DNA of 64,000 nt from positions 1,471,001 through 1,535,000 of the forward strand of contig NC_134282.1 in NCBI RefSeq assembly GCF_949628215.1. Direction: 5' to 3'. The notes under the pieces are model-generated. The model was given only the letters and a program-made list of their open reading frames with translations. It ran no database searches and was not told where the DNA came from. The position numbers were made by a program, and so were the translations under genes. This document shows, in pieces, positions 14,212 through 28,300 of the stretch. Position 1 is the stretch's first letter. Each line of letters starts with the position of its first letter. The DNA is from Phalacrocorax aristotelis (lineage: Eukaryota; Chordata; Aves; Suliformes; Phalacrocoracidae).

Positions 14212-14815
14212 AATCATAGAACAGTTTGGGTTGGAAGGGACCTTTAAAGATCACCTAGTTCCAACCCCCCAGCCATGGGCAGGGACATCTTCCACTAGAC
14301 CAGGTTGCTCAAAGCTCCATCCAACCTGGCCTTGAACACTGCCAGGGATGGGGCATCCACGACTTCTCTGGGCAACCTGTGCCAGCACCTCACCATCCTC
14401 ACAGTGAAGGATTTCTTCCTTATATCTAACCTAAATCTACCCTTTCTCAGTTTAAAGCCACCCGCCCCCCGGCTTGTCCTGTCCGTACATGCCTTTGTCA
14501 AAGGTCCCTCTCCAGTTTTTGTGCAGGCCCCCTTCAGGTACTGGAAGGCTGCTGTAAGGTCTCCCCGCAGCCTTCTCCAGGCTGAACAACCCCAACTCTC
14601 TCAGCCTGTCTTCACAGGAGAGGTGCTCCAGCCCTCTGACCATCTGCGTGGCCTTCCTCTGGCCTTGCTCCAGCAGGTCCATGTCCTTCTGATGTTGGGG
14701 GTCCCAGAGCTGGACACAGCACTGCAGGTGGGGTCTCACCGGAGCAGAGCAGAGGGGCAGAATCCCCTCCCTTGACCTGCTGGCCACGCTGCTGGGGATG
14801 CAGCCCAGGGCAGTG
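14212..14815 (-). mobile_element. CR1 LINE fragment, about 600 bp, reverse orientation
   Basis: It begins with AATCATAGAACAGTTTGGGT and then GGAAGGGACCT, the reversed 3' end, and runs through the ORF2 C-terminus. On the minus strand, 14295-14501 encodes RLDIRKKSFTVRMVRCWHRL followed by PREVVD...FKARLDGALSNLV, the standard end of CR1 ORF2. Further in, 14452-14841 gives the preceding segment ([20 protein letters not shown]), but in another frame. The copy is therefore frameshifted as well as 5'-truncated. It is the longest young CR1 copy in the window. Confidence 0.92.
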
Positions 14816-17800
14816 TTGCATGGATGTTCAGTGTGCTGCATTTCAAAAGCAGAACTAGGTTTTGTGGCAACTTGTGAAAATTTATATATGAATACCTGTC
14901 AAGCCCTTCCTTTCTATTGGCTCCATCTATCCTCAAACTGCTCCTCCCAGTATTTTCTCTCTGCAGGTTATGAATCGCTACTACTCTCTGCTGCAATACT
15001 ATGTGGAATCTTATTATAAACATATAAACAGGAAGTAAAGCAGCGGGTACACACTCAGACTGCTCATATGTGTTTCACATAGCCCTTTTAGGAAATAAGG
15101 ACGGGGAAGCCAGCCAAAAGGCTGGCTTCAAATTTTAGCTTAAAAACGGTCACAGGTTTCTACATCACAACAGCAGGTGCCTTGGTCAGAATCCTCCACA
15201 CTGTCACTCCACCAACGTCAGCGGAGGGGTGGCAGTGCTGGATTTGGCTCTGCGCACTGTCACCGCCAGAATGACTGAGATAATACATGTTGCCAGAAGG
15301 ACAGCACTTTCTGAGTTTTCAGGACCAACCTATCAGAATCCTGAAAAAATTATTACATCTTTAGATTAGAAAAGAGTGATGACATATATTTACACCCCCC
15401 CAATATGTATCTACAGCCACCTAAAATGAATTGGTTTAAAATTTAGATAAATATATTAATGGTAAATAAGATCATTATCTCTAGCTTTAACTGAAAACAG
15501 AACATAACGGAAGTGGCTGAGTTGCTGAACACAGCGGATTGGCTGAGCTTTTCACAGCTCAGAAATGAGACGCACAAGTTGAGAGAATGAAAGATGTTCC
15601 CTCCTCCGGATGGTAAGCTGCCTAGGCAGTAATTGATTTTAATCACAGATTCCTGACAACATTCTTTGCCTAGAAAGGGCTCAGTAGCTACTGATGCCTG
15701 AAGCTGAAAGAATATGATGCCTCTTTTCTGTCATTTTTGGCCCAGTTCCCAACATGTGCAGTGAACTTTCAGTAACATAGTTGACAACATTTTCATCCCC
15801 TCTTGTTCCGTGCTTCACTGCTTAGTTTCAATTGTAGGTGCACTTTAAACTGAATTTCCTAAAACGCCATTAATCTTTTCCAAGCCACTAATTAAGCCAT
15901 CAGTTTATAGGTATCCTAATCCACTTGGTTTTATGGGTTACAGTATCAGGTTTTCTATTCAGTCATGTGCAAGATGTAACCAAAGCTCCTTGACCTCAAT
16001 TTTTATAAACTGGCTTCAGTATTCTTGCCAGAAACTGTCACCAAAATTCAACCCAGTCCATTTAATTCCACTATCACTTTAAAGCGAGCATAGTTAAACG
16101 CATTTCTCCCTACATGCCCATCTTTCCCAGCTGGTTCCTAGGAGAACCACTTCCAGTAATTTTTAATGACACCACAACATCTATTTTTCATCTTCACTTA
16201 AGTATCCCTGGTCATCCCACAAACCATGTGAGACAGCCATCATATAATGAATAAAGGGTTCTTCATATTTTCTTCTTTCCATGTTTCTTTTAACTGGTTA
16301 CTGCATCCCATCCAACTTGAAACCTTTGTGTATTCCTTGAATACAGTAATAGGCTGTCCCTAAATTCTCTGTCTGCTTCCCCTGTGTTGCCTCTGAAAAC
16401 AGTCACAGAAGCCCACGGACTTTAGTCAATGCAAGTGCTTGTGTCCCTTGGGTTTCAGATTACCTCCCCAACAGTGAAATACTGAAGAGCATCCTCTGAT
16501 GATACCCTTCAGAAATTACTAGGTATGAGTCCTAACTATGTCCCTTTTAACAAGCTGCCATAAGGGATTAAATAATCGCAATCAACCTGTGATGCTCTCC
16601 CCTGTTGTATTTCCCTCCAGACAAAAGAGGAGGAGATGAAAGTTCTCACACTACCTCAGCATCTCAGATAAGATCATCTTCAGGAAGAAGAAATCTAAAA
16701 TATATTCACTAGTGGGTCTTTGTGGAGGACTTGAACCAGCTCAAATTTAAATAATTTTATTTTTAAAATAGATTCAAATATTCCCAAGAAAGAAATGCTC
16801 AGGTGTACACAGGTAACACAACTACAAGAAGCTCTCTACCCTTCACAGAATAATTTCTTTTGTTTGGGCTTTAGAGATGCTACAGAAAAAAAAGAATAGT
16901 TAAGTACATCATGTACTTGAAACAATCACATACTTTTTCTTTATTATATTTAGCACTAGAGAAAACATAGCTGCACCACAGGCATCTCTCAAATTAAATA
17001 CCATGTACAGTCCCTTCATTTGGTTGATACACTAATGGCATATTTTGTGTAGACACAGATGTTCTTTACTGGGTTGTGCTGAAACCAATCTAATTTTGTG
17101 AGAGAAATGAGGTGTTCTGATTTAAGGACTTTATTTCCCAGCATAACAAAAACATTAAAAGAAATGAAGCCTCTTACCACTCAGAGTTCAGACAGATAAG
17201 CTAATTTCTCTGCCACGGCTTCTGCCTTTTAAACCTGAATTTCAGAAAGGTATATATGAAGGTGACATCCATCAGCTCTTTGGGAGATGTCTGGAAAACA
17301 GAAAAAGATGACACAGACTTATAAGCTACATTAGCTTAAACAGTAATTAAGTATGCAAAACTTTGCTTTAATATCAGTGACAAGATATTAGGCAGAGGAT
17401 CCGCATCAAAGAATGAACATGGACAGTTACCCATAGACTTTTAAACTGAGTCTAAGTAGCTCGGGAACATGGTACTGTGATATGGCATAGAGTGCAAGAT
17501 CAGCTATGGCCTGACTTGACAAGGTGCCAAATCTCAAAGCCACCTGATGGCGCATTTGACATGAGCTGGTGGCTTCCGTCTAGTTCTCGGTCAACTGATG
17601 TCCTCATCTTACCCACTGACACTATCCATCAGCCTCGGCTGAGGAATGAATATTAGAGGGAACTACAACATCCTGTCCTTATATAGAAGTGGCAGAAAAT
17701 TTTTCTACTGTTGGAAAAGTTTGAAACTTTTGGAGCCATATCTGGCACCTTTAAATAGCAAGAATGCTATTTTGTTAAATGACAGGGAAATATTCTGTGT

Positions 17801-18081
17801 TGGTTTTCCAAAGACGTGCCCACACTCTGTGATGCAAGTCAGCTCTGAAAAAAATTGTTCTAGCACTGGAAGCAGTATAGGTCTGTTTGCAGAGTGATCC
17901 CTTGGCTAGTTATCCCTACTCGGGAAGATTAGATAAATTCAAATGGTGTGCTGAGCTTATTTCTATTGTCAAGACTATCTCCGTGAGCACTTCTTCCTGA
18001 AGCATAGAGGCAACCAGTCTCACAAGCCCGATAAATGGGAGTGGAGAGCAGTTATGACACAGGTAAGTCATGTAATGTCAG

Positions 18082-18094
18082 CCCCCCCCCCCCC
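18082..18094. repeat. Poly-C run of 13
   Basis: Thirteen consecutive C in otherwise mixed sequence. It is a mononucleotide tract with no other structure. Confidence 0.95.
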
Positions 18095-18790
18095 GCTGCT
18101 TTAAGAGCCACAGTGCCTCTCAGATTGCCACAGCACTTTGGCTGTGCCATAACGAGTCACTACTGGCGCAAGCTGCATCCTTGCGCACCTCAAACACCCC
18201 AGAGCACCTTTGCCATATCCTCCCTGCTGCCTTTGCTGTGGAGTCTCCTCCACTTGAGCCCATAAGGCCCATATATCTCACAATTTTAACATGGAAACAA
18301 TGGTCTGGTAAAGGTATCACCGTGGATTACATTGAATAGGAACTATTTTTCCTAATGAGTAGCACAAGCTGGCAATATTTCCTCTAATGATTATAGTAAG
18401 TCATTAAAGAAGTTTAACAGTAATGTAAACTAATATTTTTATTAAAACTAATTAGTAAGACAGTGATTAAAAATCTCATGACTACAACAGCAATACAGAC
18501 TGTGACTCCAGTGTAGACTAAAGTATGTTCTCCTTTATGATGAGTAATAAAGCACTGAAATGCCCTCACCCTGAGGAGCAGAAAAAGCAGTTCAGGTTTT
18601 AATGTTCTAGAAAGCACGTGAGCTAATAGTCCTTGCAGGCAATTACATCCACTTACAAAGAACCTTCTCAGACAAAATAATGTTTTCTTATTTCAGGAAA
18701 CTTCATGGTGTAAATTATGAAAATTTAACTCTATCCCAGCTAAAACCATGACAGTATTTTATCAGTATTACTACGTTTTTTTGTTGTTGT

Positions 18791-19005
18791 AGTGCCTGCA
18801 GGCACCACCCAAACCTGGGACCCTATTGTGCTAGACACTGTGCAAACACATGAAGATTGTTACTTCCCTGGAAGGCAGAAGAGGGTGGGAAGGTCATACT
18901 ATTCTCATTTAATAATAAACTGAAGTACAGGGGATGTAAGTGATTAGCTTAAACCATACACAGTTTATGGCAGAAACAGGAGCCAAGACCAGCTCTCCCC
19001 AGAAC
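18791..19005 (-). repeat. Ancient amniote SINE / MIR-like remnant
   Basis: GACCCTATTGTGCTAGACAC, then TGTGCAAACACA, resembles a widespread amniote repeat. It is followed at 18905-18975 by a diverged form of the reversed MIR core (AATAAACTGAAGTACAGGGG, then TAAGTGATTAGCTTAAACCA, compared with an 'aactgaggcacagag...aagtgacttgcccaaggtcac' consensus). Family assignment is by eye. Confidence 0.5.
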
Positions 19006-19974
19006 CAACTCTAGTGCAAGGACCAGAAAAAGCACCTTTCCCCTCTAAGGGGCTCATCACATACTATCTTTGGGAGGAAAAAATTACAAGTGATTCTTTG
19101 CAGGACTGGAGCTTAATCGCTTGTCACTTAAGTCAAATAATTCAGTGCCAAATGCCTATGACTGTTTAACGATTGATCAACATGCCCAGATCCCATACAC
19201 ATTAAAGGTGCCTGGTTGCTGTGCCCGTCTCATTGGAAGTTGTACAAAGTAGCATTCGAACATCCTTCACCACTTTATTAATGAAATAAATTTAACTTCT
19301 AATAGAAGAGAAGTCCTTCGGTGTTCTAGAGCTACAATTTACATTCACATATACTGTGTATCTTGTCTGTTTGCATTAAAAGAAAACCCTTTTGATCAAT
19401 GCTCCGGCAATGAAATTGCACTCCCTTGAATACAGTTCTCAGCCAGCCTACAGTGTAAATGATACTTAATAGATAGAGACATGCTGTCAAGATCAGCTGT
19501 GCGTGTGTTAAAGCTCAATTGTCTCTAAGGTGGCAAGGAATAAAAGCCTTTTGATAACACATTACTGTCTAGCCTCATCTGTAATCCATTTCAATATCAG
19601 CAACAGCGCTCCCTTCCTCCTCCTCACTGTACTTATTTCCCTTTGCATAAAGACTCCATTAGGGTAACTGCGAAAACTTTATCACTTACAAACTGGGAGA
19701 CAGAGACAAAAGAAACCTGAGGTATTTGACCAGGATTATGCCTTGCCTTAGCATCACAGGTGACACTAGACATCAGGAATCCACAGATTCCAACCTGTCA
19801 CTGGATCATCAAGCTACGTCCCTTCCACTGTCACCCAAATGGTATGTCAGCTGTTTACTCTACAAAAAGATATACTGGAAACCTTAATGCTGTTTTCCTC
19901 GGTAGGATTACCTAGAGAGGAATAAGCTCTTAGTCCTCTTTAGTATGTGGTACAGGAATGACCACAGTCACACA

Positions 19975-20363
19975 GATTATAGCATGGTTTGGGTTGGAAG
20001 GGACCTTCAGACCCCATCCAGTCCAACCCCCTGCCGTGAGCAGGGACATCTTCAGCTAGAGCAGGGTGCTCAGAGCCCCGTCCAACCTGACCGTGGGTGT
20101 TTCCAGGGATGGGGCATCTCCTGCCTCTCTGGGTAACCTGGGCCAGGGTTTCACCACCCTCAGTGTAACAAATTTTTTCCTTATACCCAGTCTAAATCTC
20201 CCCTCCTTTAGTTTAAAACCGTCACCCCCTATCCTGTCACACAGGCCTTGCTGAAGAGGTTGCCCCCATCCTTCCTATAGTCCCCCTTTCAGTACTGGAA
20301 GGCTGCTGTAAGGTCTCCCCACAGCCTCCTCTTCTCCAGGCTGAACAACCCCAACTCTCTCAG
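19975..20363 (-). mobile_element. CR1 LINE 3' fragment, about 390 bp, reverse orientation
   Basis: It starts with a decayed terminal repeat (GATTATAGCATGGTTTGGGT) and continues with the same 3' UTR and ORF2-tail sequence as the copy at 14212, through CAGGCTGAACAACCCCAACT to about 20363. It is more diverged than that copy, and its antisense reading frame is broken by stops and small indels. Plus-strand open frames at 19945-20254 are antisense shadows. Confidence 0.9.
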
Positions 20364-23352
20364 ATCCTCCTCCATTTATTTGAGCAGCATCCACTTCTGG
20401 TTCATTCCCTAATGAGAAACAGAAAAGACCTACAAAATCAGTAACTGAGTCCAGGGAGTCCTTTTGCAAACATAGCTTAGCACTGTGGGGTACGAGATAC
20501 TGCTGCACCCTCCTGACCCAGGTTTGTACTGAGGACTGGTTATGTTACTAACACATAAATGGATTTGGAATCACAATGTTTTGAGATTTTAAATTAAATA
20601 TACAAGTCCACCTTTTATTTTTCCATATTTCCCAGTCAGCTACAAAGTTTATGGAAATTTTTGACAGTCGGTATTTGCAATTTAAATAAAAAGCAATCTA
20701 AATTTGAACTTTTTTTTTGTTCACCAAGACAAAACACCACCACGGTATGTAAAGAAAAAATATTTTGGTTGACAAAAAGAAAATTTCAGTCCGGGTAAGA
20801 ACAGGGGCCTCTCCCTTGCACTGCAGAGGGGGTAGCCATGGGTTACTTTTTCATAGTCATCATAAGATCAGGACTATGAATATCTGTGCAGGAAAAAAAA
20901 AAGCAATATCAATCCAAAGAGAGGAATTTGATATGATTGCTTAGAAAAGGAACTCTGGGGACAAGTGGAGGCTCGTTACTTTATCAGACTATTATGAGAT
21001 CAACATACTTCTTTTTGACAACACAAGAAATAGAGGGCAACAACGCTGTTAACAAGTGCAGCAGTATCCAGACACATGGCAAATGTCCCCAAAAGTTAGT
21101 GCACAAAGCTTGTCAGCCTGAGGGAAAATTGAATTTGTTTGGGAAGTTCTTATGCAGCTCCCGACTTTGACCATAAAAATTATTTCAAAGCACTGTCTTC
21201 GTTCTCAGCATTGTTTTCAACTGTGTTTAAACAAATCTGATTTTCTTTGTCATCTGCAGCTATATTTCCCTTCTCTTTTGCTTTCTTTTGAAAGCAGCTC
21301 ACTGGGATAAATTCAAAGAAAATGCAGCTTCATTCCAAGGGTTTTTAATTTCTTTCCCGCTCTGATGGTCACTGATCACAGACACATATTGTAAAAAAGA
21401 AACTGAGACTGAAATTGTACCAAAGAGGAATTAGTTTAATATACCCAAGGACTCATAGGTCTGCCCTTAAAAGCACAGTACATCAACATGACTGATTGAC
21501 CCTAGCCCTCTCTGCTCGTAGGAATGATGTATTGGTCTAGAGTTGCTTTCTGTAGCACTAATATACAGAATACAAGAAAATCTGTACATCACAACAAGAA
21601 AATTCACACACACACACCCCCCAAAGGCTTCACCGAACAGGCAGGATGAGAGAATACATGTACGTTATCACATGTTAAAGCTGTTTTAGAAAATGCTTGG
21701 AGAAGAGAGGAGAGAGGGGAGGGGAAAGACAGCAGTCATTTAATTATCTGTCATGCCCTTGCATTCACTCACACGCATCCACATTCATACACACTAACAG
21801 CACTTGGGCAAGAAGGGGGGTCAGGGAAAAGAAAAAAGGAGGGGCTGCATAGAAAGCTAAGCTAAAAATAAAAATTCTCTAGGAATCCAGATGACAAGGC
21901 CTGTTTTTCAAGATATGTCAAAACCTTGGAGATAAAAAGAGATGTGAGAAATTCCCCCCTGTACATCCTAACTGATAGAAGGGGGCTGTAATGACACAGG
22001 CCCCAGCTTCATTCATAGATACCTCTGAAAACCTGAATTAAGCTGCTTATTGTCCCAGGACATAATGTGACCAGCTTTACAGAGATCAATGTCTTCTCTA
22101 CAGATGCCTGCTTGCCAGTTGAGAAATCAATCAGCTAAGCCTCAACAACTGCCAGAGGGGCAACCAAGGGCAATGCTGCCCTAATACGAAATTTAAACAG
22201 AGATTACGGCATCTGTTTCCCCCGCAAAGTGTTTCTGCATCAGACTGTAGGAACTCCCATTCGGGGCTGCTGCCACAAATGCCAGGGAAGAGAAATGAGA
22301 TCTTGTTTGGTGTGTGTGAATTGTCATATCTAAACAGCACAAGGTGTTTCCCTGCTAGGTATCCCTCCGTCTTTTGTGAAATACCCTCACAGGACCTGAC
22401 CTAGGCACAGAAGAGCTCAGTGCTCTCAGCGCGCAGAATGCCTTCATCTTTTTGGTGAAAACATTTAACACTCAACTTCCTTGTATGCTGGAATATGACA
22501 AAATCCACCACTGTGCACTGTCTGCAGTAACTGATGAAGTCCTTTGATACATACCCATAACTAAAGAAAGTTGATATTTCTATAATTGCTGATGGGCTTT
22601 TAGTGTAAGTCTGAAAGAAAGGGAAAATAGCCAGCTATGTCATGCAGAGGTCTGCTCTGGAGCTGATTTTGCATTCTGAGAGCTGAGGGATGAGGAAGAG
22701 AGTAAGAGAAATCCCCAAGAATTCAGCTGGGTGAAATTCCTTCTCTCAGAAATGCAGAAAACCTTGGTTATTGCACAAGGCAACTCCTTGCAAATGCTGT
22801 AAAGTCCAGAGCGCAGCACTGAGAAGGGCCGTCACTCAGTTCTCAGCTCCCTCTTTCAGGGCTTGGGAAGAGCTGCTGTACTCATGGGCTCGACCTTGGC
22901 AGCCGCCCTGCCATGATTCCAGTGCCTGACTGGTAAGCGTGGGTCTTCCCAAGTCATTTTCGATTCTCTGACAGTTGAAGTTTCGAGATGTAGAGATGAC
23001 CATCTGCATGCTGCACTGCAGGGAGATACACGCAGGGAGGAGACTCTTTTTTGTTCTAATACTCTTCAATCTGTTGTGAGAGTTACTTCTGATTAATTGA
23101 GCTAAACAATCTGGTGTGATCTTCTGTTCACACAGAACAGTTAACGAAGTTTTCAGTTCTCTTACTCATCAGCATGCAAATCTAACTCCAGCATGATTTA
23201 GAGAAAGAAAAACAGACAGTAAAGAGGGTGCTGGGCTCCCTACCTACAGCAGTTTCAAACTCTGTCAGTTACTGTCTCTGTGTCCCGCCTTTGCGAAGTG
23301 CGTGTCCAGATGCAGTGCATGTGGGAGATGCGGAGTGCCCGGCTGACCTCTC

Positions 23353-23362
23353 TGCTGAGTCA
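23353..23362 (+). promoter_or_regulatory. MARE / AP-1-type motif
   Basis: TGCTGAGTCA is a full half-plus-core Maf recognition element (NF-E2/NRF2 type) containing the AP-1 core TGAGTCA. One such 10-mer is expected by chance in roughly one of eight windows this size, so this is a candidate only. Confidence 0.2.
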
Positions 23363-23667
23363 GTGAGCGGGAGGATCTAGTATCAGTCAGGGTCTTTGAA
23401 TGAGGTGTTCGTGAGAGCTGGGCCAAACTCCCAAAGTTCACATTACGGGGGTCTCTGAACAGTCTTTATCCACTAATTGCCTGTGTAGAATTCCAGTGAG
23501 TGATGAAATGTGTCTGTGTTTTTAAATGCAATTAGAAATTTATATTCACAGCCCTCAATTTCCCATCAAGAACCTACAATGCATTTCAGAGTCGTACATT
23601 TAAGTGCATTTTTCAAGAAAGCATACACAGGAAATAAATGAACAACAATACATCCTTATGATATGTT

Positions 23668-23715
23668 GATCCTTATGGGTTCCTTCCAACTCAAGATATT
23701 CTAGGATTCTATGAT
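23668..23715 (+). mobile_element. Very short CR1 3' terminus, forward orientation
   Basis: About 48 bp reads CCTTATGGGTTCCTTCCAAC, then TCAAGATATTCTAGGATTCTATGAT. This is the end of a CR1 3' UTR with its terminal ATTCTATGAT repeat. It is the only young CR1 tail in forward orientation and is an extreme 5' truncation. Confidence 0.8.
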
Positions 23716-25287
23716 ACATGCAGGTGACATTTTTAAATACCAGAGCACGTGAGAAAAACAAGCTCTGTGCATACTTCTCTGTGAAAAAATCCAGCAATTG
23801 GAGCTTTTTCACATGTACCAGAAAATCACAGCGCAGAGAAATGAATAGAAACAAATGGGTACACGGTAAGTGCTGCCTCCCCGAACAAATCAGGTGGCTT
23901 TGCCTTCAGTTCTCTATAAGCAAGGACAGTGTCCCCTATGTCAGCAGGGTGTGGAAATACCACAGAGTGGGATGTTCTTATGTCCCAGAGAAAAAAGATC
24001 AGAGGAACCTCTGAAAAGGGAAAACCAGCTACTCAAAATTATCCGCTCCTTTGTAATGCAGTGATTTCAGTCCCTCCTGCATCACATCTCAGGCTGCAGC
24101 AGACAGTGTTTGAGGAGGTTGGGCTAGCACATGGTGATGCTGAACAGTATTCCCTGCCTTAAACAGGGGTTTTAATAAACAAACAAAATGGGGATAAGAA
24201 CATACTGCAAAAGGAAAAAAGAAAACAAACCACATAACAGAGAGAGAGAAAACAGTTAGGGATAGAAGAGGAGGCAAGTACGATGGGGTTACAAATTAAA
24301 ATTAAACTTTTTGGGGTTTGGTTGCCTGTTTCTTACTAATTATAAGAAAAAATGTTCTCAAATGAAGAAAAGGACTATCTCACAGCTGAGATTTAGGGTA
24401 TTTTTTCCTACATTTTAAACTCTACAGGAAAATAATCTGTCAAAACTGATGTAAGATAATGAAATAATTCATCAAATTTCATTCCTTTCATTAGCTTTTC
24501 ATCAGCAACATGACCAAGACTTTTAGATAGTTAATGATGCTTTGGCTGATTGCAAATTCAAAGTCAACCATAAAACGGCTACTGTATTTTATATGCGGTA
24601 TAATCTTTCACCGAGTTTAATATTTTTATGATGTACATTGTACAAATAGGTCTACAAGATAGACCTCATTTAGAAAACCCATTAAATAACTGCACAGTCC
24701 TAGCATTCAAGGCATGCTACCAGTAAAAATGTTTAAAGAGGAGATAATGTTTACTGTGAACTGTTTCTTCCTCTTTGAAGTGGAAAGTGAAGTATTCTCT
24801 AGCTAAATGAGAAATGACGCAGAACATAAATCAGTGTTTTAACTGAATTGAATTAATTGACATTTGTTATCTTAAGGGATAGATTGTTTGTAATTTTTCA
24901 GGAATATCTAAGTCTGAATGCCTTGTTCATAAAATGAAAGTTCATAAAAGGGGGAAAAATAACAAAACTCCTCCTTACTTGTTAATCTTTCTTGCAAAAG
25001 CTGCTTCCAGGAAATGTATAGCTCCCATGCTAATGAATGCCATCATTCACAGGGATGCTCAGGGGCCTAGAGCAACCCCACATGAACCCATTTGCAACTA
25101 AACCCAGCTCATATATGAAAATAAAGTTCTCTGTACAAAGATAGAGCCCTCAAGAGAATGGGAAATCATTCTTTAGTAAGGAGAACACATTTTCTTAGTC
25201 CTGATATGGATGAAGTGTTTGGCTTTCAGTTCCACACTGTAAAGAAGCTTCGATCATCTGGGTATTCCGTGCAGTTCTACACAAATA

Positions 25288-25375
25288 ACATGGGACAAGA
25301 TCCTGATCCCATTAAAGGCATGGGCAAAATTCTCTGTAATTTTAATGGATTTTACTCAGCATATCAACATTTTGT
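25288..25375. repeat. Possible ancient amniote interspersed repeat
   Basis: GATCCTGATCCCATTAAAGG, then CATGGGCAAAATTCTC and TTTTAATGGATTTTACTCAGC, resembles a phrase common in reptile and bird old repeats (gatcctgatcccattgaagtcaatggcaaaactccc). I cannot name the family from memory. The 90-codon open frame over it (25158-25430) is therefore probably not a gene. Confidence 0.4.
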
Positions 25376-28300
25376 TTTAAGTGTGTGTGTATACAGAGTA
25401 AAAATATATTGTTGCAAAATACAGTTCTAATTTACTCCTGTGATTCCAGCAGGATGAGCCTAAAACCATGGAAGAACAACTAAGGTAAGGACAGGATCTA
25501 TTATGTGGACAAAAATTTCCAAAGTGGGAGAATAATATCTGTTGACCGGAGACAGAGCTAAGAAGTCAAACAGGAAACATTTTTCTCTCAGACTCTCACT
25601 TGATCAGCTCAAACCAAAAGCTTGACTCTACTGTTCTTATAGACCAGCCACATCCCTTACCTCCAGTGAAAGATTTGCTGGAGCACAAATAAAAGGGTTG
25701 GGATTAAATATTGTAATGACAAGCCAACAATATTGTCCCTGGGAATACTCCTCTTCTGAAAAGCTTTCACCTTCTGCTAGCACAATTAACTCCACTGAAC
25801 AACTTTTGCTCTACCAGCTGAAGTCTAAATGCTTTGCAGATTATCTTACTGCACTGTACATCTGCAAGACCTGACTCAGGAAGATTCTTAGCCGCATACC
25901 TGATTTTACGTGCTGGGGTAATTCCCTTGCCATCAAGTTCCTCAGGTACTTAAATACAGTGTTGGCTCAAGAATTATTTGATTTTCTTAGCTGATTTTTC
26001 AACCTAAATGGATTTGCATTTTCATGTGGTCTTTTTCCCATTCTGACCCTGTTGAATTTGACTATCTCCGTAATTAACATCCTGTTTGTTTTTACACCCT
26101 CATTGCCAAAGTCGTTAGTTCATGAGCTGCTTCAGCATCTGAATCGCATATATTTTTAAAGCAGCAATGGCTCAAACCATGACATCCCTTCATCTCTTCT
26201 AAAGACCATCTTCTACATTCATAACTAGTTCTTTATTCGATGCCTCTGGCAAGTAGTATGTCAAAGCCCTCCAGCTAGTGATCTAAATATCCCCTACTGA
26301 AAAAATCCCCTGGCCTGGTCTTTCCTGAATCCTTTGTCAGGTTTCAGAAATTGAAAGTGTGCAGCCTCTCAGAGCTCAACAGGGAGGAAATGAGAGTAGT
26401 TTTAAGGCTATTCCTGGGCTGTCCTCTGGCTATTATTATTTGGACATGTCTGAGAGACTGCCTGAAGCTACAGTAAATACTTTGTACAGCATAGCTTGAA
26501 TCACGCAACACTGTGCTCTGCATTACCTAGTAGGGATATCTTGTCTTAAACCATCACAGAATCTGGCTATTATTGACAAGAGAGTTGTTTCTCTTTTCTG
26601 TAACTCAGGGCACAAAAGACATCTTTCCTTTATACCTAACTCAGGATTTCTTTAAAACTGTACTTAAATATTTTGTGTACAGTCATGGCCTTATGAAATT
26701 CAGCGTATTTATTTTCCTTCACTTATATATTCTTGCTCTCTTTGTGCCTCTAACTAGTCAATCCTTTAATTGAATTTGCAAAAACACTCGGGGGCAGAAT
26801 TTACAAGAAACAAAGTTCAAGTACAAGGAATGACATTCTTCTGGTTTTTAGTTTTAGTTTTCACTGTTTGGGAAATCAGTTTGATGTTAATTCACTGGAA
26901 ATGAAGCTTAGGGTTTCTGTAGCCAGACCTATTAATCTGGAAGTACCTTCTCTATTTTTAATTATCTGCTTTTGCTTTTAGCACACCGCTATGAGGAACC
27001 GAAGATGTTATTTGGACATGTTTGAAAACATGACTTTCTACAGAAAGTTTCATCTGCTCATTTATTATTTGCCTTGAAGCTCTCATCAAAGGTAGGTGAC
27101 AGAATGTTTTTGCAGATACCTGCCCTAAATCCTTTGAAGAGGTTTATTTATGTCATTATTACAGTGTAAATTATTGTATTGATATTAATAAGGTTTTACC
27201 ATTTGCATCCTTCCCACCTCTTATGACAGGAATTTAAATATATGCAACTGTCACTTTTTCTCAGTTCCAAGAACTGAAAGAAGGTTACTTTCAAGAACCT
27301 TCACAATGGAAATTTCACTGCACCTGAAAGGCATTTAGAAGTCTGTTTTGTGAGTTTGCATTTGGTGAGGATGGCATTGAAGTACCTGGAAGCTGGTGAA
27401 CAATAAGAAGGGCTTCTCAGCTCCACCTGTAGGCATATTTCTACCTAAGGCCCTGGAAGCGTCAGCCATCCAGCTGATCACAGCATTGGCTATCACTGTT
27501 GTAATCAATTACGACCGAGATCAGTTTTTCAGGTGTTCAGCAATCTCCCAATGTACTATTTTTCACAAAACTACCCTAACAGCCTAGCACACTAAGTACG
27601 TGAGGTGTTTTAGCCAGCTTTCTTTAACCAGAAATATCTTTTCCGGTTTTAATTATGTTCTGTTTGTGCTTGGTATATTAATCTTATCAAGAGCTGAAGA
27701 TACAATTTTGGGTTTGTTTTCACATTTATTAGTACCAGATCTGTGCACTGATGATCCATTTCCCGTGACACAAAGTGCCTGAGGTAAAAATTACTGTGGA
27801 AAAGGAACCCACCATTTCTTTGCATGACAGGGAGGAATGGATGATGACAGATTTAGACAGGTTTGTAGTCTGCCCAATTTCAGTGGTTTTGTTCTGTGAC
27901 ACGGTAAAGCTTGAAAATATTATACAGCTCGGGGGGAGCTATTCACTGTGTAGTAATTGCAGTTCTATGCTTGCTTTATGTTTACACATTATTATCTGAC
28001 TGCCCATTTAGGAGAAATAATTAGAACTTAGCTAACTATAAATAAGACAGATTTGTTCTTTCTGGCAAATTCCTTAATGCAACTGATTACCCTTGGCAGA
28101 GGAGCTACCATGGCATGAACCTCTTAAATAAAACCTGCACAATGATCTTTCCATCTGTCTAACTACTATAATTAAAGACATCAGCAGCGAAGAGAAAGAG
28201 AGCTTTAGGTTTGGTTCTCAAGTATGATGGCATCTATCATTAATTTGGCAGACAGGCTTATTTGCCTTCATTTCACCAGTTTGCTTTTATTTCCTGCTAG

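Larger units (their letters stand above)
14816..19974. other. Intergenic, one old SINE-like remnant
   Basis: AT-rich DNA containing the poly-C run at 18082 and the MIR-like remnant at 18791. A perfect donor consensus CAG|GTAAGT occurs at 18062/18063 (plus) without a convincing exon upstream. Confidence 0.5.

Noticed and set aside
14305..14775. 156-codon plus-strand frame
   Set aside because: Antisense of a CR1 copy; the sense-strand protein is the CR1 ORF2 tail.
18035..18070. Perfect splice donor CAG|GTAAGT at 18062
   Set aside because: About half of windows this size contain one by chance, and no acceptor-bounded exon or coding similarity precedes it.
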